DNA of 64,000 nt from Clusia tigrina (lineage: Eukaryota; Arthropoda; Insecta; Diptera; Clusiidae), in contig OV050030.1 of assembly GCA_920105625.2 (NCBI GenBank), forward strand, positions 177,211,315-177,275,314, written 5' to 3'. Numbering within the stretch: position 1 is the stretch's first letter; every line of letters starts with the position of its first letter. The position numbers and the translations under genes were made by a program. The notes below the pieces were generated by a model. That model worked only from the letters and a program-made list of their open reading frames with translations. It did not search any database and was not told the origin of the DNA. This document shows, in pieces, positions 1 to 10,235 of the stretch.

Positions 1-540
1 TCACTGCAATAGTGAATTCATCTATGTTCCTAAACAGTTCACATATCGGGATTTGTATGGAGGTATCTGTTTCGTTAATGTCCATTTCAGAGCCCCTTGC
101 CATCTCGTCCGCTAATTCATTCCTTTCTATGTCCGGGAACCTATTAAAGTGAAACCTTGTGGGATCCAATGTTCAGGAGTGAGGAACGACATTCCATTAC
201 CAGCTTCGATTTAAGTGTCTTGGATTCTATTGCCTTAAGTGCCGCCTGATTATCCACAAAGATAGTGTTATTCGAAGGTCGAATTGTACTACTTTGTATC
301 AGTCCGGCCGCATTCTCAATTGCTTAGACTTCAGCCTGAAAGACGCTGCATGCGTCAGGCAGCCGATATGACTGTCTTGCCTGCAAGCCTTCCGAGAAGA
401 CACCCGCCCTCGTTCCACCCTCCATCTTTGAGCCGTCACTGTAGATGATAATGCCAGAATTACGCCTCACAGAGCCTGACTACTAGTCTTCCCTGGTTGG
501 ATAGAGAGTTGGAATTCTAGCTGTAAAATCCATAGTAGAA
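1..540 (-). pseudogene. RNase H domain remnant of LOA-type non-LTR retrotransposon
   Basis: Read on the minus strand from about 530 downward, the translation gives a type I RNase H: a YSDGSKMEGG catalytic block, then a CSVFQAEV block carrying the Glu (followed at once by a stop codon), then FVDNQAALKAIES with the next Asp, and a VPGH..NELADEMARGSE block. In LOA/R1-type elements this domain ends ORF2 and degrades RNA during target-primed reverse transcription. It has at least one stop and frame changes and runs off the window edge. It directly follows the ORF1 fragment at 517-1287, so the whole endonuclease and reverse transcriptase are missing: an internal deletion. Family identification is firm; clade assignment is by resemblance to the better preserved copy at 7853-11411. 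Confidence 0.75.
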
Positions 541-1287
541 GTCATGTTTGGAAGCCCTCTGAGCCTGCTCATCAGACCGAACTCTTTTTGGAGTTTTGCC
601 CGATGCGAAGCTATGTGGCTCCTTCGAAGAACTCGGCCTTGACGGCACCTTTACGCGGTCTCCTGTGGCCTTGTCCAGCTTACCGTTTTTTCTGGAGTTC
701 GAAGCGTTGTCATTATCAGACTTTGCCCCAACAATTCCCTGCTCCATTTTATTGCATGAACTGGCCACAGCATTATTTTTCTCAAACCTTGCTACGACCT
801 TTTCATGCTTTTTAATGAGATCCTTTTCCCTTTTTGTAAAGGAAGAAGGATCTTTCGTCTTCATTTTTCGAAGATAGTAAGCCGAGCGCTTATAGCCATT
901 TCTGGCCTTTTGCTCTTTCGTGAGGCTTACCACCTCCATTGTATCCTTCATTGGCTCAGGAGAGCATATGTAGCGGAGGGCATCGTGAACATCCGGGCCT
1001 TTGTCGTAGACATTGCTGACCTGTGACAACGAGTCAACGGTTGCGTGTCTATGCGCAAGCCCAGAAGCTGAGATCCTATGCGATCCCCCTCAGCCTCTAC
1101 CTCACAGGCTCCTTGCCTACCCAAAGTTGACTTGGAGACACTCCCAGTAGCACTAGTAGACATCGCGGCCTGGGGTACCACGGCGATGTCTGAGGAGTTG
1201 CTTGATATCGACGCCAGGTGGCCTCCTCGCCAACCCCCTACCGCCGGTACTGTGGCTCCGACTCCGCTGTTTGTTTCAGACATCTAA
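517..1287 (-). pseudogene. ORF1 (gag-like) fragment of LOA-type element
   Basis: Two overlapping minus-strand frames (1283-948 and 1029-517) together read as the N-terminal part of a non-LTR ORF1. It starts MSETNSGVGA, has a Ser/Thr/Ala/Gly-rich leader, then a basic helical stretch with RNGYKRSAYYLRKM and KREKDLIKKHEKVVARFEKN. The same kind of leader plus tyrosine/arginine block occurs in the ORF1s at 12871-12221 and 63014 onward, which is why I place it in the same family. A frameshift lies near 950-1030. The C-terminal nucleic-acid-binding domain seen in the other copies is missing; the frame stops at 517 and RNase H sequence begins. Not functional. Confidence 0.65.
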
Positions 1288-2430
1288 GAACAGAAAACAC
1301 CCACTCCCCGTGGAGTTTCTTTACAGTCTACCACCCCACGCACAAAAGACTCAGAAAACCGACCGCTCCTAACACGGAGAAAACAGAAGTCGTTGTGTGC
1401 CGCCCCGAACCTGGGAAACAGACGCACACGTGGTAGATCTTTGGTCGTTACTCATCGGTCGGTCTGTCTAAAAATACTGGCGGCCCTGCCAGGGGGCAGT
1501 ATATGGCCGCCTTAGGTTAAAATGGTCCGACGAATCTTTGCAACTTAAGCCTCCACATATCCGTCGCTACATTTGGGAAACTGAAGTCTCTTTCGTGGTG
1601 AAATAAAGAAAGAATGTGGAGCATCATCTAACGAGCATTTACGAGTGCCTAGAATCCTTTCTGATTTGCGCATTTATTTCACGCGAGGACGTCGCGTTAA
1701 CCTCAATATACAATGCAACAAACGATGGAGATTCACATAGTTCATAAAGTCTACGTTCACCTTATAAATATTCATAAGTGATATAAAAACACAACATAAA
1801 TATATAATTCAAATTAATTTTTTCATGTATTTATTCTTTACATTCTTAAGTTCAAAAGATGAAAAAAAAAATTCAGATTCCTCTCTTCCTCAACCACGAA
1901 GTCTGCGTTCAGTTTGTTTGTTTTGATAATATCATTACTTTTTAAGAAGCTTTTTATATTTTTTGATCACTTTTACAGAAGTGCTGCCAAGACCATTTTG
2001 TTGTCTATTGTGAACGAGGAAACAGATTAATCCAAGAATAAACACCTATAATTATATAAAAGCAAAAAATGGAGAATAAAGAAAATAGGTTTGTAAAAAA
2101 AAAAATGTGGAGTGAAACTTTTGAATTGAAGTGTATAAATATTTTGATTGTTTGAAATTAAAACAAAATTGTTCTTTAGAGAGGAAACCATGGGGCTGCT
2201 CAGATGTTACCTGTCGCGAAAGGTGGAGTTTGAACACCCCAAGGGCAAACGAAATGCGTACAAACATGTCCTGGAGGACATGGTATTCTGTCCTGGAGGA
2301 GCTGGAACTGGAACTCTGTGCATACCATGCCAAGCAAATCTTTTATTTCGGATTGATCTTTGATGCGACGCAAAGTTTTGTTGTCCTCCAATAAAAAAGT
2401 TATAACCTCCAATAAATAAGTCGTGTAATA
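1288..2430. other. 5' leader of the LOA-type remnant, then AT-rich DNA
   Basis: 1288-1540 is GC-richer, contains a short inverted GGCGGCC...GGCCGCC arrangement around 1478-1512, and probably holds the untranslated 5' end of the minus-strand remnant. From about 1560 the sequence turns AT-rich with poly-A runs. A GC-richer patch at 2160-2365 has short open frames on both strands that match nothing I recognise; I do not call a gene. Confidence 0.4.
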
Positions 2431-2559
2431 ATTAATATGTACACATTTAAAGCTTGCTCAAAAAGTGCCTTTTCAATTTTTCCTGTTCCTCTTTAAAATT
2501 TATGCGTATCAAAACCAGTGCTAACAAATGCTAGACTGTTAAGGGCCGGTTTCGGTTTA

Positions 2560-3625
2560 CTCACACTCGTGTTGAAAGAAACAGTTATTATTGTTCGTTT
2601 ATCGAGCTTAGCGGTGCATTTTGTAATAGTTTTAAAATATGGAAATCAAAGGAAAAGAACTTAGTGTGTCAGAAAGAAAAATCTTTATTAAGTTGTGGAA
2701 AGATTGAAAAGCTTCCGAAAAATTTGCTAAAGTATTTGAAGAGCGTATTCCTCTGCCCAGAGCGTAGTAAACAATTTTAAACAAATCTGAATTTGAACAT
2801 CTAAGCCGGGATCTGGGCGTATAAAAATATTATCAATCCGGGAAGAACGCAGAGTAATCAATATGGAGTTAACCCTTGAGTGACATCTTCAAAAATTGTT
2901 TAAAACATAAAGAAAATGTTTAAAAAAAAGAGTTGTCCGATACTAGTAGAAAAATTTTACTTAAAGCTGGTTATCAGGGTAGAGTCGCTCGAAGAAAACC
3001 GTACATTTCACTTGTGAACAAACGAAAGTGCATTAAATTTGCTCATACCGACATAAATAAGACTCCAGAATTTTGGAAACAAGTCATATTTTCGGACTTA
3101 GTATTTTAGGCCGTCAAATTGTGTGGCGCAAATTCGGAACTGCGCTTGAGAAACAAAATCTTGTTGGTACAGTCAAACACGGTGGTGGTGGAATTATGGT
3201 GTGGGGTTGAAGGGCGGCTTCTGGTGTGGGTCAGCTGGCATTTATTGAATCGATAAAGAATAAATGAGGATTTTTGAACATTTTAAAATACAAATTTCAA
3301 ATTAAGTGCAGTAAATCTTGGAACATTGTACAAGAGCCTAAGTTTAACGATCTTCGCTGTGTGCTTTGGATCGTTATCTTGTTGGGACCAAAACATCAGT
3401 GATAAAAACTTATCAACGACATTTTGGTCCCAACAAGATAACGATCCAAAGCACACACCGGAGATCGTTAAGCTTTGGCTCTTGTACAATGTTCCAAGAT
3501 TTACTGAAGAACGTCCAGTCACTATTTCTCGCAAGCTTTCTTTCATGCTATTAGCAGAAAATTTGGGATGGTACTCTACGTCAAAAATTATGTTTTGTAG
3601 CAAGCATGATCGGATTCACGATTAA
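2560..3625 (+). mobile_element. Tc1-like DNA transposon remnant
   Basis: Degraded Tc1/mariner-superfamily transposase, plus strand. The N-terminus starts at the ATG at 2639 (MEIKGKELSVSERKIFIKLW, then a stop), followed by a helix-turn-helix linker (SGRIKILSIREERR in another frame near 2810). Next come AGYQGRVARRKPYIS and KRKCIKFAHTDINKTPEFWKQVIFSD at about 2960-3100, which contains the first catalytic Asp region, then GGGGIMVWG near 3185. The second catalytic block, WSQQDNDPKHT, lies at 3420-3460. At least four frame changes or stops are present. An inverted duplication at 3310-3505 puts a second copy of the DNDPKHT block on the minus strand. I cannot see clear terminal inverted repeats. Confidence 0.8.
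3310..3505. repeat. 196-bp near-perfect palindrome inside the Tc1-like remnant
   Basis: The left arm 3310-3393 is the reverse complement of the right arm 3422-3505 with few mismatches; the spacer is 28 bp. Both arms encode the DNDPKHT catalytic block of the transposase, on opposite strands. Confidence 0.85.
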
Positions 3626-3637
3626 GTCCACTTTGGA

Positions 3638-4397
3638 TTAATTTTCAATTTCGGTTTTTAAACTTCGACATTTTGCGATTACTATGCCGAAAGTACATTC
3701 AACGACTATTCTTGCTCGAGAAAGGCAACTGTAAAACTTTTCTTGCTGTTCAGATATATTTGCTCTGGAAAACGGCCTCATCAAATAATTTTTGAGAGGA
3801 TCTGCTCTATCTCTAACTATGTCATGGGGGGCAACCGTACTTATACCTGGTAGAGCTGTAGGTGGTGGCACATTGAAAGTTTCTCGTTCAAGATGTTGGT
3901 ATAGTGGGGTTGATTTGAAAACTCCGCCGTCACTCTATTTTCCATAACTTACAACATCAATGCTTATAAATTTATAATTTGCATCTACTAAGCTCTGTAA
4001 AATAACAGAAAAGTACTTCTTTTAGTTGAAAAAGTCGGATCCGCAATTTCCAGGGCATCTAATTCTAAAGTGTTTCCCATCTAAAACTCCCTATGCAATT
4101 GGGAAATTTCTATTTCTAGTAGAAAGCATCTGCAATTGTTGTGTTTGCTAGACTTGGAAATGGCATATTCCCAACCAAAGTAACCGCAGCCTTGTTGTGC
4201 AGCCGACACTTCAAGTTATTTGCAAGTATGCAGATCGCATCGGTTTTGTTTCTATTTAATAAATCAGCACCCCCATCGGCAGATTGAGGTCGAAGACGAT
4301 TTAGGAAGTTTAAGCCGCTACTTGCATTTAGCGATGCGGGGCGCTGCTCTGAGGACTTGGTAAAGTTATAGCAAAGACGAAAAGAAAGAAAAGACAT
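3638..4397 (-). pseudogene. PIF/Harbinger transposase (DDE_4) remnant
   Basis: Minus strand, several frames. From 4140 downward the reading is ISQLHRE (compare FPNCIG), then a block like GKH..RCPGNCGSDFFN, then YFSVILQSLVDANYKFISID and VVSYGK.SDGGVFKSTPLYQHLE. These are the DGKH, GS-NYK, DANY and SDGGVF landmarks of the Harbinger nuclease. The frame 3871-3638 continues with PPPTALPG, DPLKNYLMRPFSR, and LSRARIVVECTFGI, the last block carrying the catalytic Glu. The Asp of DGKH lies in a damaged stretch. 4397-4116 is open but I recognise only its last residues as the run-up to the domain. A normal protein is about 350-450 residues; this one is broken in at least three places. Confidence 0.75.
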
Positions 4398-4739
4398 TCA
4401 ATTCCCTCCATTTTTATTTACCATTTCGACAATTTTTTTTTGGTCACACGTATCATATGGGTATAACTTAAAAGTCAAATTTTTTACCGTATGAAAAAAA
4501 AACATACAGAGTATGTGAGTTCACCTCGAAAAAACGGGTGCCTTTGTACTCAAAATTTCATAGTACGAAATTGTAGTAGGAAAAGAAAAAAAGGAACAAT
4601 CGGAATAAAAGAATTTATCACTTTATAGTGTTTCTTATTAGTAAAACGGAATAAAAATATAATACAGAATAATAATAAGAAAAATTTGTATGCGACAATA
4701 TTTAAATTATATATTTCTAGTTCCATATAATAACTCTTC

Positions 4740-5900
4740 CAAACTTGATTATGTGAGGAACATTTTTGCTGATTCATCTGTTGATGTGATTTGTGTGTCT
4801 GAAACTTGGTTTGAGGGTCCTATATTTCAATATACCCACTTATAAGCTTTTTAGGAATGATAGAGTCGGCCGAAAGGAGGTGGTGTTGCTATTTTTGTTG
4901 AAACTTTTCTAAATGTAAAAATCGTAAATAGGTCTGATGGCACCGCAGTTGAGTTCTTAAATCTGGAAATATCTGACAATAATTCTAAAGTCATGGTTTC
5001 ATCTGTGTATAACCCTAATAAATGTCACAGTGTTGAGCCGTTTTTCTATGATTTGTCGTTGCGTGTAATTGACTATGACTATTATATTGTGTGTGGGGAT
5101 TTTAATGTAAATCTGCTCTCTGCTGATGCTGTTTCGGATAAACTTCGTGACCTTGTTAGTGCGTCTGGTTTCTCTGTTGTGAACTCCATCATGCCTACTA
5201 GATTTCCAATAATGCTGGTCCTAGCTTACTTGACCTCTTTATTATATCTGACATATCAATGCTACTTATCTTTGATCAGCTCACTTTTATTTCTGATCAT
5301 GACTTGATATTCTGTACACTAAATGTTAATATTGGTCGAAAAATGAATACTACCTTTATCTCGTATCGTGATTATAAGTCCATTGACTTGACTTCTTTGT
5401 TTAGCGAGCTTTCCCAACTAAGATGGGACGACTGCTGGTTTTCTAGCGGCATTGATCAGAAGTTGAATGGTTTAGTGAGTCGGATCTGTGATGTTTTCAA
5501 CACATATGTCCCGATTCGCACTATTCAAGTAAAAAATAAAGCGTGTCCTTGGTTTGACGCGCTAGTGAAGCAGCATCTTAAGAAAAGCAACAGGTTGCAT
5601 GTTAGATGGAGAAAATTTCCAACCGATCAGAATTGGGATTCTTACAGGCTGCTCGTAATGAGGCTGTAGCTGCTGTGAGGCTAGCAAAGAAAAATTATTT
5701 CTCCTCTAAGCTTGATGCATCTCTTCCATCTAAGCGATTATGTAAGAATCTAAAACGGTTTGGTGTTCATGGCAAGGATAGTACTGATTGTGTAGTGGAA
5801 CCGATTGAATTAAATAATCATTTCCTGAGTGGGTTTCCCCCTGAGAATTCTAGTGAGTGTGAGCTGTCAGTTGTTGATGGACTTGTCTATCAAAGTTAAT
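4740..5900 (+). pseudogene. AP-like endonuclease half of non-LTR ORF2
   Basis: The reading starts near 4740 with SSVDVICVSETWF (the catalytic Glu motif), then YKLFRNDR and GGVAIFVE. It continues in the frame 4993-5307 with MVSSVYNPNK and YYIVCGDFNVNL (the GDFN block), then LDLFIISD and FISDHDLIFC (the terminal SDH) in the frame from 5259. The linker region before the reverse transcriptase covers 5340-5900. The endonuclease nicks target DNA to prime reverse transcription. Frame changes occur at about 4880, 5210, 5280 and 5650. Confidence 0.75.
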
Positions 5901-5944
5901 TTGAGTTTCATGCAGTTGGTGAGTGTGGTGTACACAGAGGGATT

Positions 5945-7385
5945 ATGCGGATAAAATCTAACGCTGTAGGTCCTGATGGAGTCTTTATTAGGTTTATAAA
6001 ATTAATTATTCCGTTTGTATTGAGTCCATTAACTCACATTATAAATCACTGCTTTACCACTTCGTGCTTCCCAAGTCTATGGAAATTAGCGACTGTTGTG
6101 CCGGTTGCAAAAAAGGAATCTGCCGCTGCTCCTAGTGATTTTCGGCCAATTAGTTTGCTCTCATGTCTTTCTAAGGTGTGTGAGTCGCTTATGGCTGATC
6201 AGATATCTCGACACCTGAATGAGTTTAAGCTGCTGTCACCACTACAATCTGGTTTGCGTAAGGGGCATAGTTGCTCGACTGCTATCCTGAAAGTTGTTGA
6301 TGATATTCTGATATCATTTGATGATGACCAAGTAACTCTACTCTGTTTATTGGACTTTTCCAAGGCTTTCGATAGTGTCAACCATAGACTATTATGTTTT
6401 AAGTTAAAGACTTATTTTGGTTTTTCTAGCAATGCCTTGTTGCTTATGACGAGCTATTTGCGTGGTAGATCTCAGCGAGTGATATCTTCTCTGATTGCAG
6501 GCCAGTTTTTTCTGGGGTTCCACAGGGTTCAATTCTTGGACCACTGCTTTTCAGTATGTTCATCAATGACATTTTTTCACTTGATTGTAATGGAGTGATG
6601 CATGCTTATGGCGATGACATTCAGTTATATCTGTCACGCAGGGTAGGCCTTATGGATCATCTGGTTTGTAGACTTAATGAGGACCTTGATATTCTTAGTG
6701 GTTGGGCTGTGTCTAACTCCGGCGAAATCTTTTGTTCTGCCTATTTACAAAGACAATATACTTTTTACTGAGATCCCTCCCATGTTTATTGCTGGTTGCC
6801 GCCTTACACTTGTTAACAAGACTGTTGTGCTTGGGTTTCATTTGAACTCGTCATTGACTTGCTCGGATCATATCAACCATGTGGTTTGCAGAATGTATAT
6901 GACTCTGCGCTGTTTGAGGAGTCCGCTCGATTTACTCCCGTTGAAACCAGGCGCAGTTTGGTTGTGCAATTGCTTGTGCCTATTATTACCTACTCTGAGG
7001 TGGTGTAGAGTGGTTTGGACTCTCGGTCTTTACATAAGCTGCGAGTGGCATTCAATAATGCTACTCGCTATGTGTATGGCTTGCGCAAATTTTACCATAT
7101 CTCATCTTGGAGTACAATGGTTCTGGGTTGCGATATTCAGAGCAATTTAAAGGCAAGAAATTGTATATTTATGCTCCGCTATACCTTTATGACAAGTTGC
7201 GCTTCAGACTGTCGAATCGTTACAATAATCTCATTATGTCGAGATTTACGTTCCGAAACTCGGCTAGAATATTTTTCGTTGGCACCACTAGACTATGGAA
7301 CTCTTTACCTAATGATTTAAAAAATATTGTGAGTCACAACAACTTCAAGCATCTTATTTATCTTTATTTTCGTAGTAACACTTGA
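5945..7385 (+). pseudogene. Reverse transcriptase of CR1/Jockey-like element
   Basis: The frame 5945-6598 carries NAVGPDGVFIRFIK, PVAKKESAAAPSDFRPISLL, LLSPLQSGLRKGHSC and LLCLLDFSKAFDSVNHRLL, reverse transcriptase motifs 1-3 including the first catalytic Asp. GVPQGSILGPLLFSMFINDI follows at about 6513-6573 across a frame change. The active-site box reads AYGDDIQLY at 6604-6630, with Gly where insect elements usually have Ala. The thumb region and C-terminus run on to 7385 (frames 6677-7150, 7015-7320, 7107-7385). The AFDSVNH wording is typical of CR1-group elements. At least five frameshifts make it non-functional. Confidence 0.8.
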
Positions 7386-7672
7386 CGCTTTATTTCTTCT
7401 CTTTTCCTTCCTAGTTCTACTACCCTCTTTCTTTTTTATTTTTTTATCTTTTGTTTTTATTTTATTATATATTTTTCATGTTTTTTGTTATATTGGTTTG
7501 TTGTTTCCTAATGATTGTCAATAGTATTAATTTTAACTTTAAGTTTTTGATTTAAGATACAATTGTGGCTAAGTTCAGTGTACAGCTTAAGTTATTATAA
7601 CTTCTTGTATGATTAAAATAAAATTACAAACTAATTAATGCTAGTTAAATTTAATGTACTTATATGAGTGTC

Positions 7673-7693
7673 GTAGGTAGGTAGGTAGGTAGG
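7673..7693 (-). repeat. 3' simple-sequence tail of the LOA-type element, (CCTA)5
   Basis: The plus strand reads GTAGGTAGG... for 21 bp, ending exactly where the 3' end of the minus-strand element is expected. Confidence 0.8.
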
Positions 7694-7852
7694 AGTGGCC
7701 GCCCAGTTTGCCAAAAGCACACTTGAGCACACAGAATGGCCCATTGTGATACCACGGTGTGGCGCCGTTCAAGCACTGACTAAAAAGGTTCCCATACTTG
7801 GGATGGTGATAATCAGCGCAAGGACAGCGCCTGGAAAGGCACGACTCCCCCG

Positions 7853-8740
7853 TCATGTTTCAGGAAACCATCCTGATACTTTGATGAACCTGGCTATGTC
7901 CCTAATATTAATGGATGACAGCTCTGTCAGGCTTGTAAGAAATGGGGCACCAAAGGTGCGAATTCTTCTTCTGCTCAAGGATGGGCAGTGGCATAAGAGG
8001 TGGAAAACCGTCTCGTCCTCCTCCTCGAAGCCACAGCCTCGGCAAAAGTCATTTGAGGGTAGGCCCAGTCTTTCTGCGTGCTGTCCCATTATGCAGTGGC
8101 CGGTCAAAACCGACACAGTTGTCGACAGTGATACGCGATCAAGTCGAAGAAGTTGATTGGTTCTATTTTTGTCCATGCTTGCCCAAGTTAGTCTAGCCGT
8201 GTGGCAGGATTCCTCGTTAGCCCAGGATTTGTAGGTGTCAGCCAGATATTTCCATTTGATTTCGAGCTTGGCTGTTGTCAGTGGAATGCCGATGTTTACA
8301 GAGGGGTGAATGTCGTGCATTAGCGTGCCTGCCTTGGCAATCTCGTCCGCCTCGCAGTTTCCCGGGATTTCGCTGTGTCCGGGAACCCAGATTAGGTGCA
8401 CCCGAGAGTAACTTGCGAGCTCATTTAAAGATGTTCGACATTCATGAACTAGTCTTGATGTGGCCGTGGAGCCAAAAAGAGATTTAATGGCCGCCTGGCT
8501 GTCTGAGAAGATAGATACGTCAACTGCGCCGATATCACTACTCAGCATCCATTTGGCTGCGTGGTAAATGGCCATGATCTCAGCTTGAAAAACGCTGCAA
8601 TGGTCTGGGAGACGTAGGGAGATGTTTAAGTCCAGCTTGTCGGAATAAATACCGCTGCCGACTCTACCTCCAAGCTTGGAACCGTCGGTGTAGATTTCGA
8701 CTGTTTCACCGACGATTAGGTTTTCTGAGGTTCAGTCGCT
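7853..8740 (-). pseudogene. RNase H and C-terminal domain of LOA-type ORF2
   Basis: Minus strand. IYTDGSKLGGRVGSG lies just upstream (about 8702-8655) and CSVFQAEIMAIYHAAKW at 8600-8555. SIFSDSQAAIKSLFG and LIWVPGHSEIPGNCEADEIA lie in the main 240-residue frame 8575-7853. All catalytic acidic residues (Asp, Glu, Asp) are present. The C-terminal part has a Cys/His cluster, CRGCGFEEEDETVFHLLCHC, shared with related elements and probably binding zinc. Stop codons near 8786 and 8730 separate it from the reverse transcriptase. Confidence 0.85.
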
Positions 8741-8788
8741 TCGACTTGGAATAGTGAGGTCGAATTCCCTGTTAAAATCGGGATAGAC

Positions 8789-10235
8789 CTACATATAATC
8801 GATAAAGTTGGGGACAGGTGGATCCTGATTCAGAATTGAAGCGTGGCCTGTCAGGGTTATGCGCCAGTGGGAAAGAGCGTTAAGTCTAATCGCTGTCAGC
8901 TTGGCTTGTTGCTTAACCAGGATCCCCGAGGGGAGCCAGTGCAGCATGGCAAAAAGGGCTTTCGTAGGTGTGCTACGAAGAGCGCCAGTGATCAGTAGAG
9001 CAATGGATCTTCTGATTTTATCAAGGGGTTTGATATTACAGGCTTTTTCAAGAGCTTGCCACCAGAAGACCGACCCGTATAACAGGTTTGGTTCAACGAT
9101 GGCCGTGTAGAGCCAGAGCACGACTCGAGGACGAAGTCCCCATCGTGCACCAACTGCTCTTTTACAGCAGTATATAGCGCATGTTGCCTTACGTGCCCTC
9201 TCAGCTAGATTGGCTTTCCAATTAAGCTTTGGGTCGAGAATCAGGCCTAAGTACTTAACGTGTGTGCTCAAAGAGAGCGGAGTGCCGTTTAGACTAGGCA
9301 TTGTAAACTTTGGAATTTTGTACTTCCTAGCATAGTCTCGGTTTTGGATGGGTTAACCCCAAGTTCGAATTCGCGACACCAGTTCGACACAATAGAGAGT
9401 GAATAGTTCAGTTTTTCGGAAAGTGTTTGGGGGAATTTGCCGGATGCCGCGATTGCTATGTCGTCCGCATAGGCTATCACTTTGCATCCAGTAGATTCCA
9501 ATCTCACCAGTAGTGTGTTAACTGCCAGGTTCCAGAGGAGGGGTGATAAAACACCCCCTTGTGGCGTGCCCCTGTTAACCACCCTCCTGGATTGGGCACT
9601 GCCGATCGTGGAAGTGATGATCCTAGATTGTAGTAGAAGCTCTATAAATTTAAGAAGACCTGAATTCAGGTTAAGATTATAGAGTGCGGAGATGACAGCG
9701 TTGGGGCATACATTGTTGAATGCTCCCTCGATGTCCAGAAATATGGCAAGTGTGAATTCCTTGTACGCCAAGGATTTGTCAACTTGAGAAATGAGAGAAT
9801 GAAGTGCTGTTTCAACCGATTTGCCTTTAGAGTAAGCGTGTTGAGATACAGAGAGAAGAGAAGGGTTGATCGATGTCCTAATATGTAGGTCAAGAGCTCT
9901 TTCTAGAACCTTAAGAAGAAAGGATGTTAGACTTATGGGTCTGTAATCCTTAGGTTTGGTGTGCGAGGCCTTCCCAACTTTTGGTATGAAGACGACCCGA
10001 GCCGTGCGCCAGCGTAAGGGAATGTATTGCAATGGAAGGATAATCTCTTCCCCATTTTGGATATCGGCAGGAATGATGCCGTCCGGTCCGGGGGACTTGT
10101 ATGGCTTAAAGGTTTGAATGGACCATTCAAGGTGACTTTTTGTCACTTGGAATGTGGGGAGGCTATCATGGGAAACCTGCTCCACCTGGTAGAGTGCTTG
10201 ATCCGCTGAGGCTAAACTCCCTGGGAAGTGGGTGT
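8789..10235 (-). pseudogene. Reverse transcriptase of LOA-type ORF2
   Basis: The frame 10185-9289 has KPYKSPGPDGIIPADIQ, KPKDYRPISLTSFLLKVLE, AIFLDIEGAFNNV (first catalytic Asp), GTPQGGVLSPLLWNLA and VIAYADDIAIAA (YADD box), then the primer-grip region. The frame 9301-8789 continues with VKYLGLILDPKLNWKANL and LYTAIVEPNLLYGS, the usual C-terminal end of this type of enzyme. There is a frameshift near 9295 and another near 10190-10236 that separates it from the endonuclease. The catalytic residues are all intact, so the copy died recently relative to most elements in this window. Confidence 0.9.

Larger units (their letters stand above)
4690..7640 (+). mobile_element. CR1/Jockey-like non-LTR retrotransposon, broken
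   Basis: The plus-strand element begins in ORF2 around 4690, carries endonuclease then reverse transcriptase, and ends in an AT-rich 3' region with TTAAAATAAAATTACAAA near 7610-7635. I see no ORF1, so the copy is 5'-truncated. The AT-rich tail (7385-7640) is followed about 30 bp later by the tail of the oppositely oriented element at 7673. Confidence 0.7.

Noticed and set aside
2131..2412. Small GC-richer ORFs on both strands
   Set aside because: No recognisable domain, no clear gene structure, and both strands are equally open.
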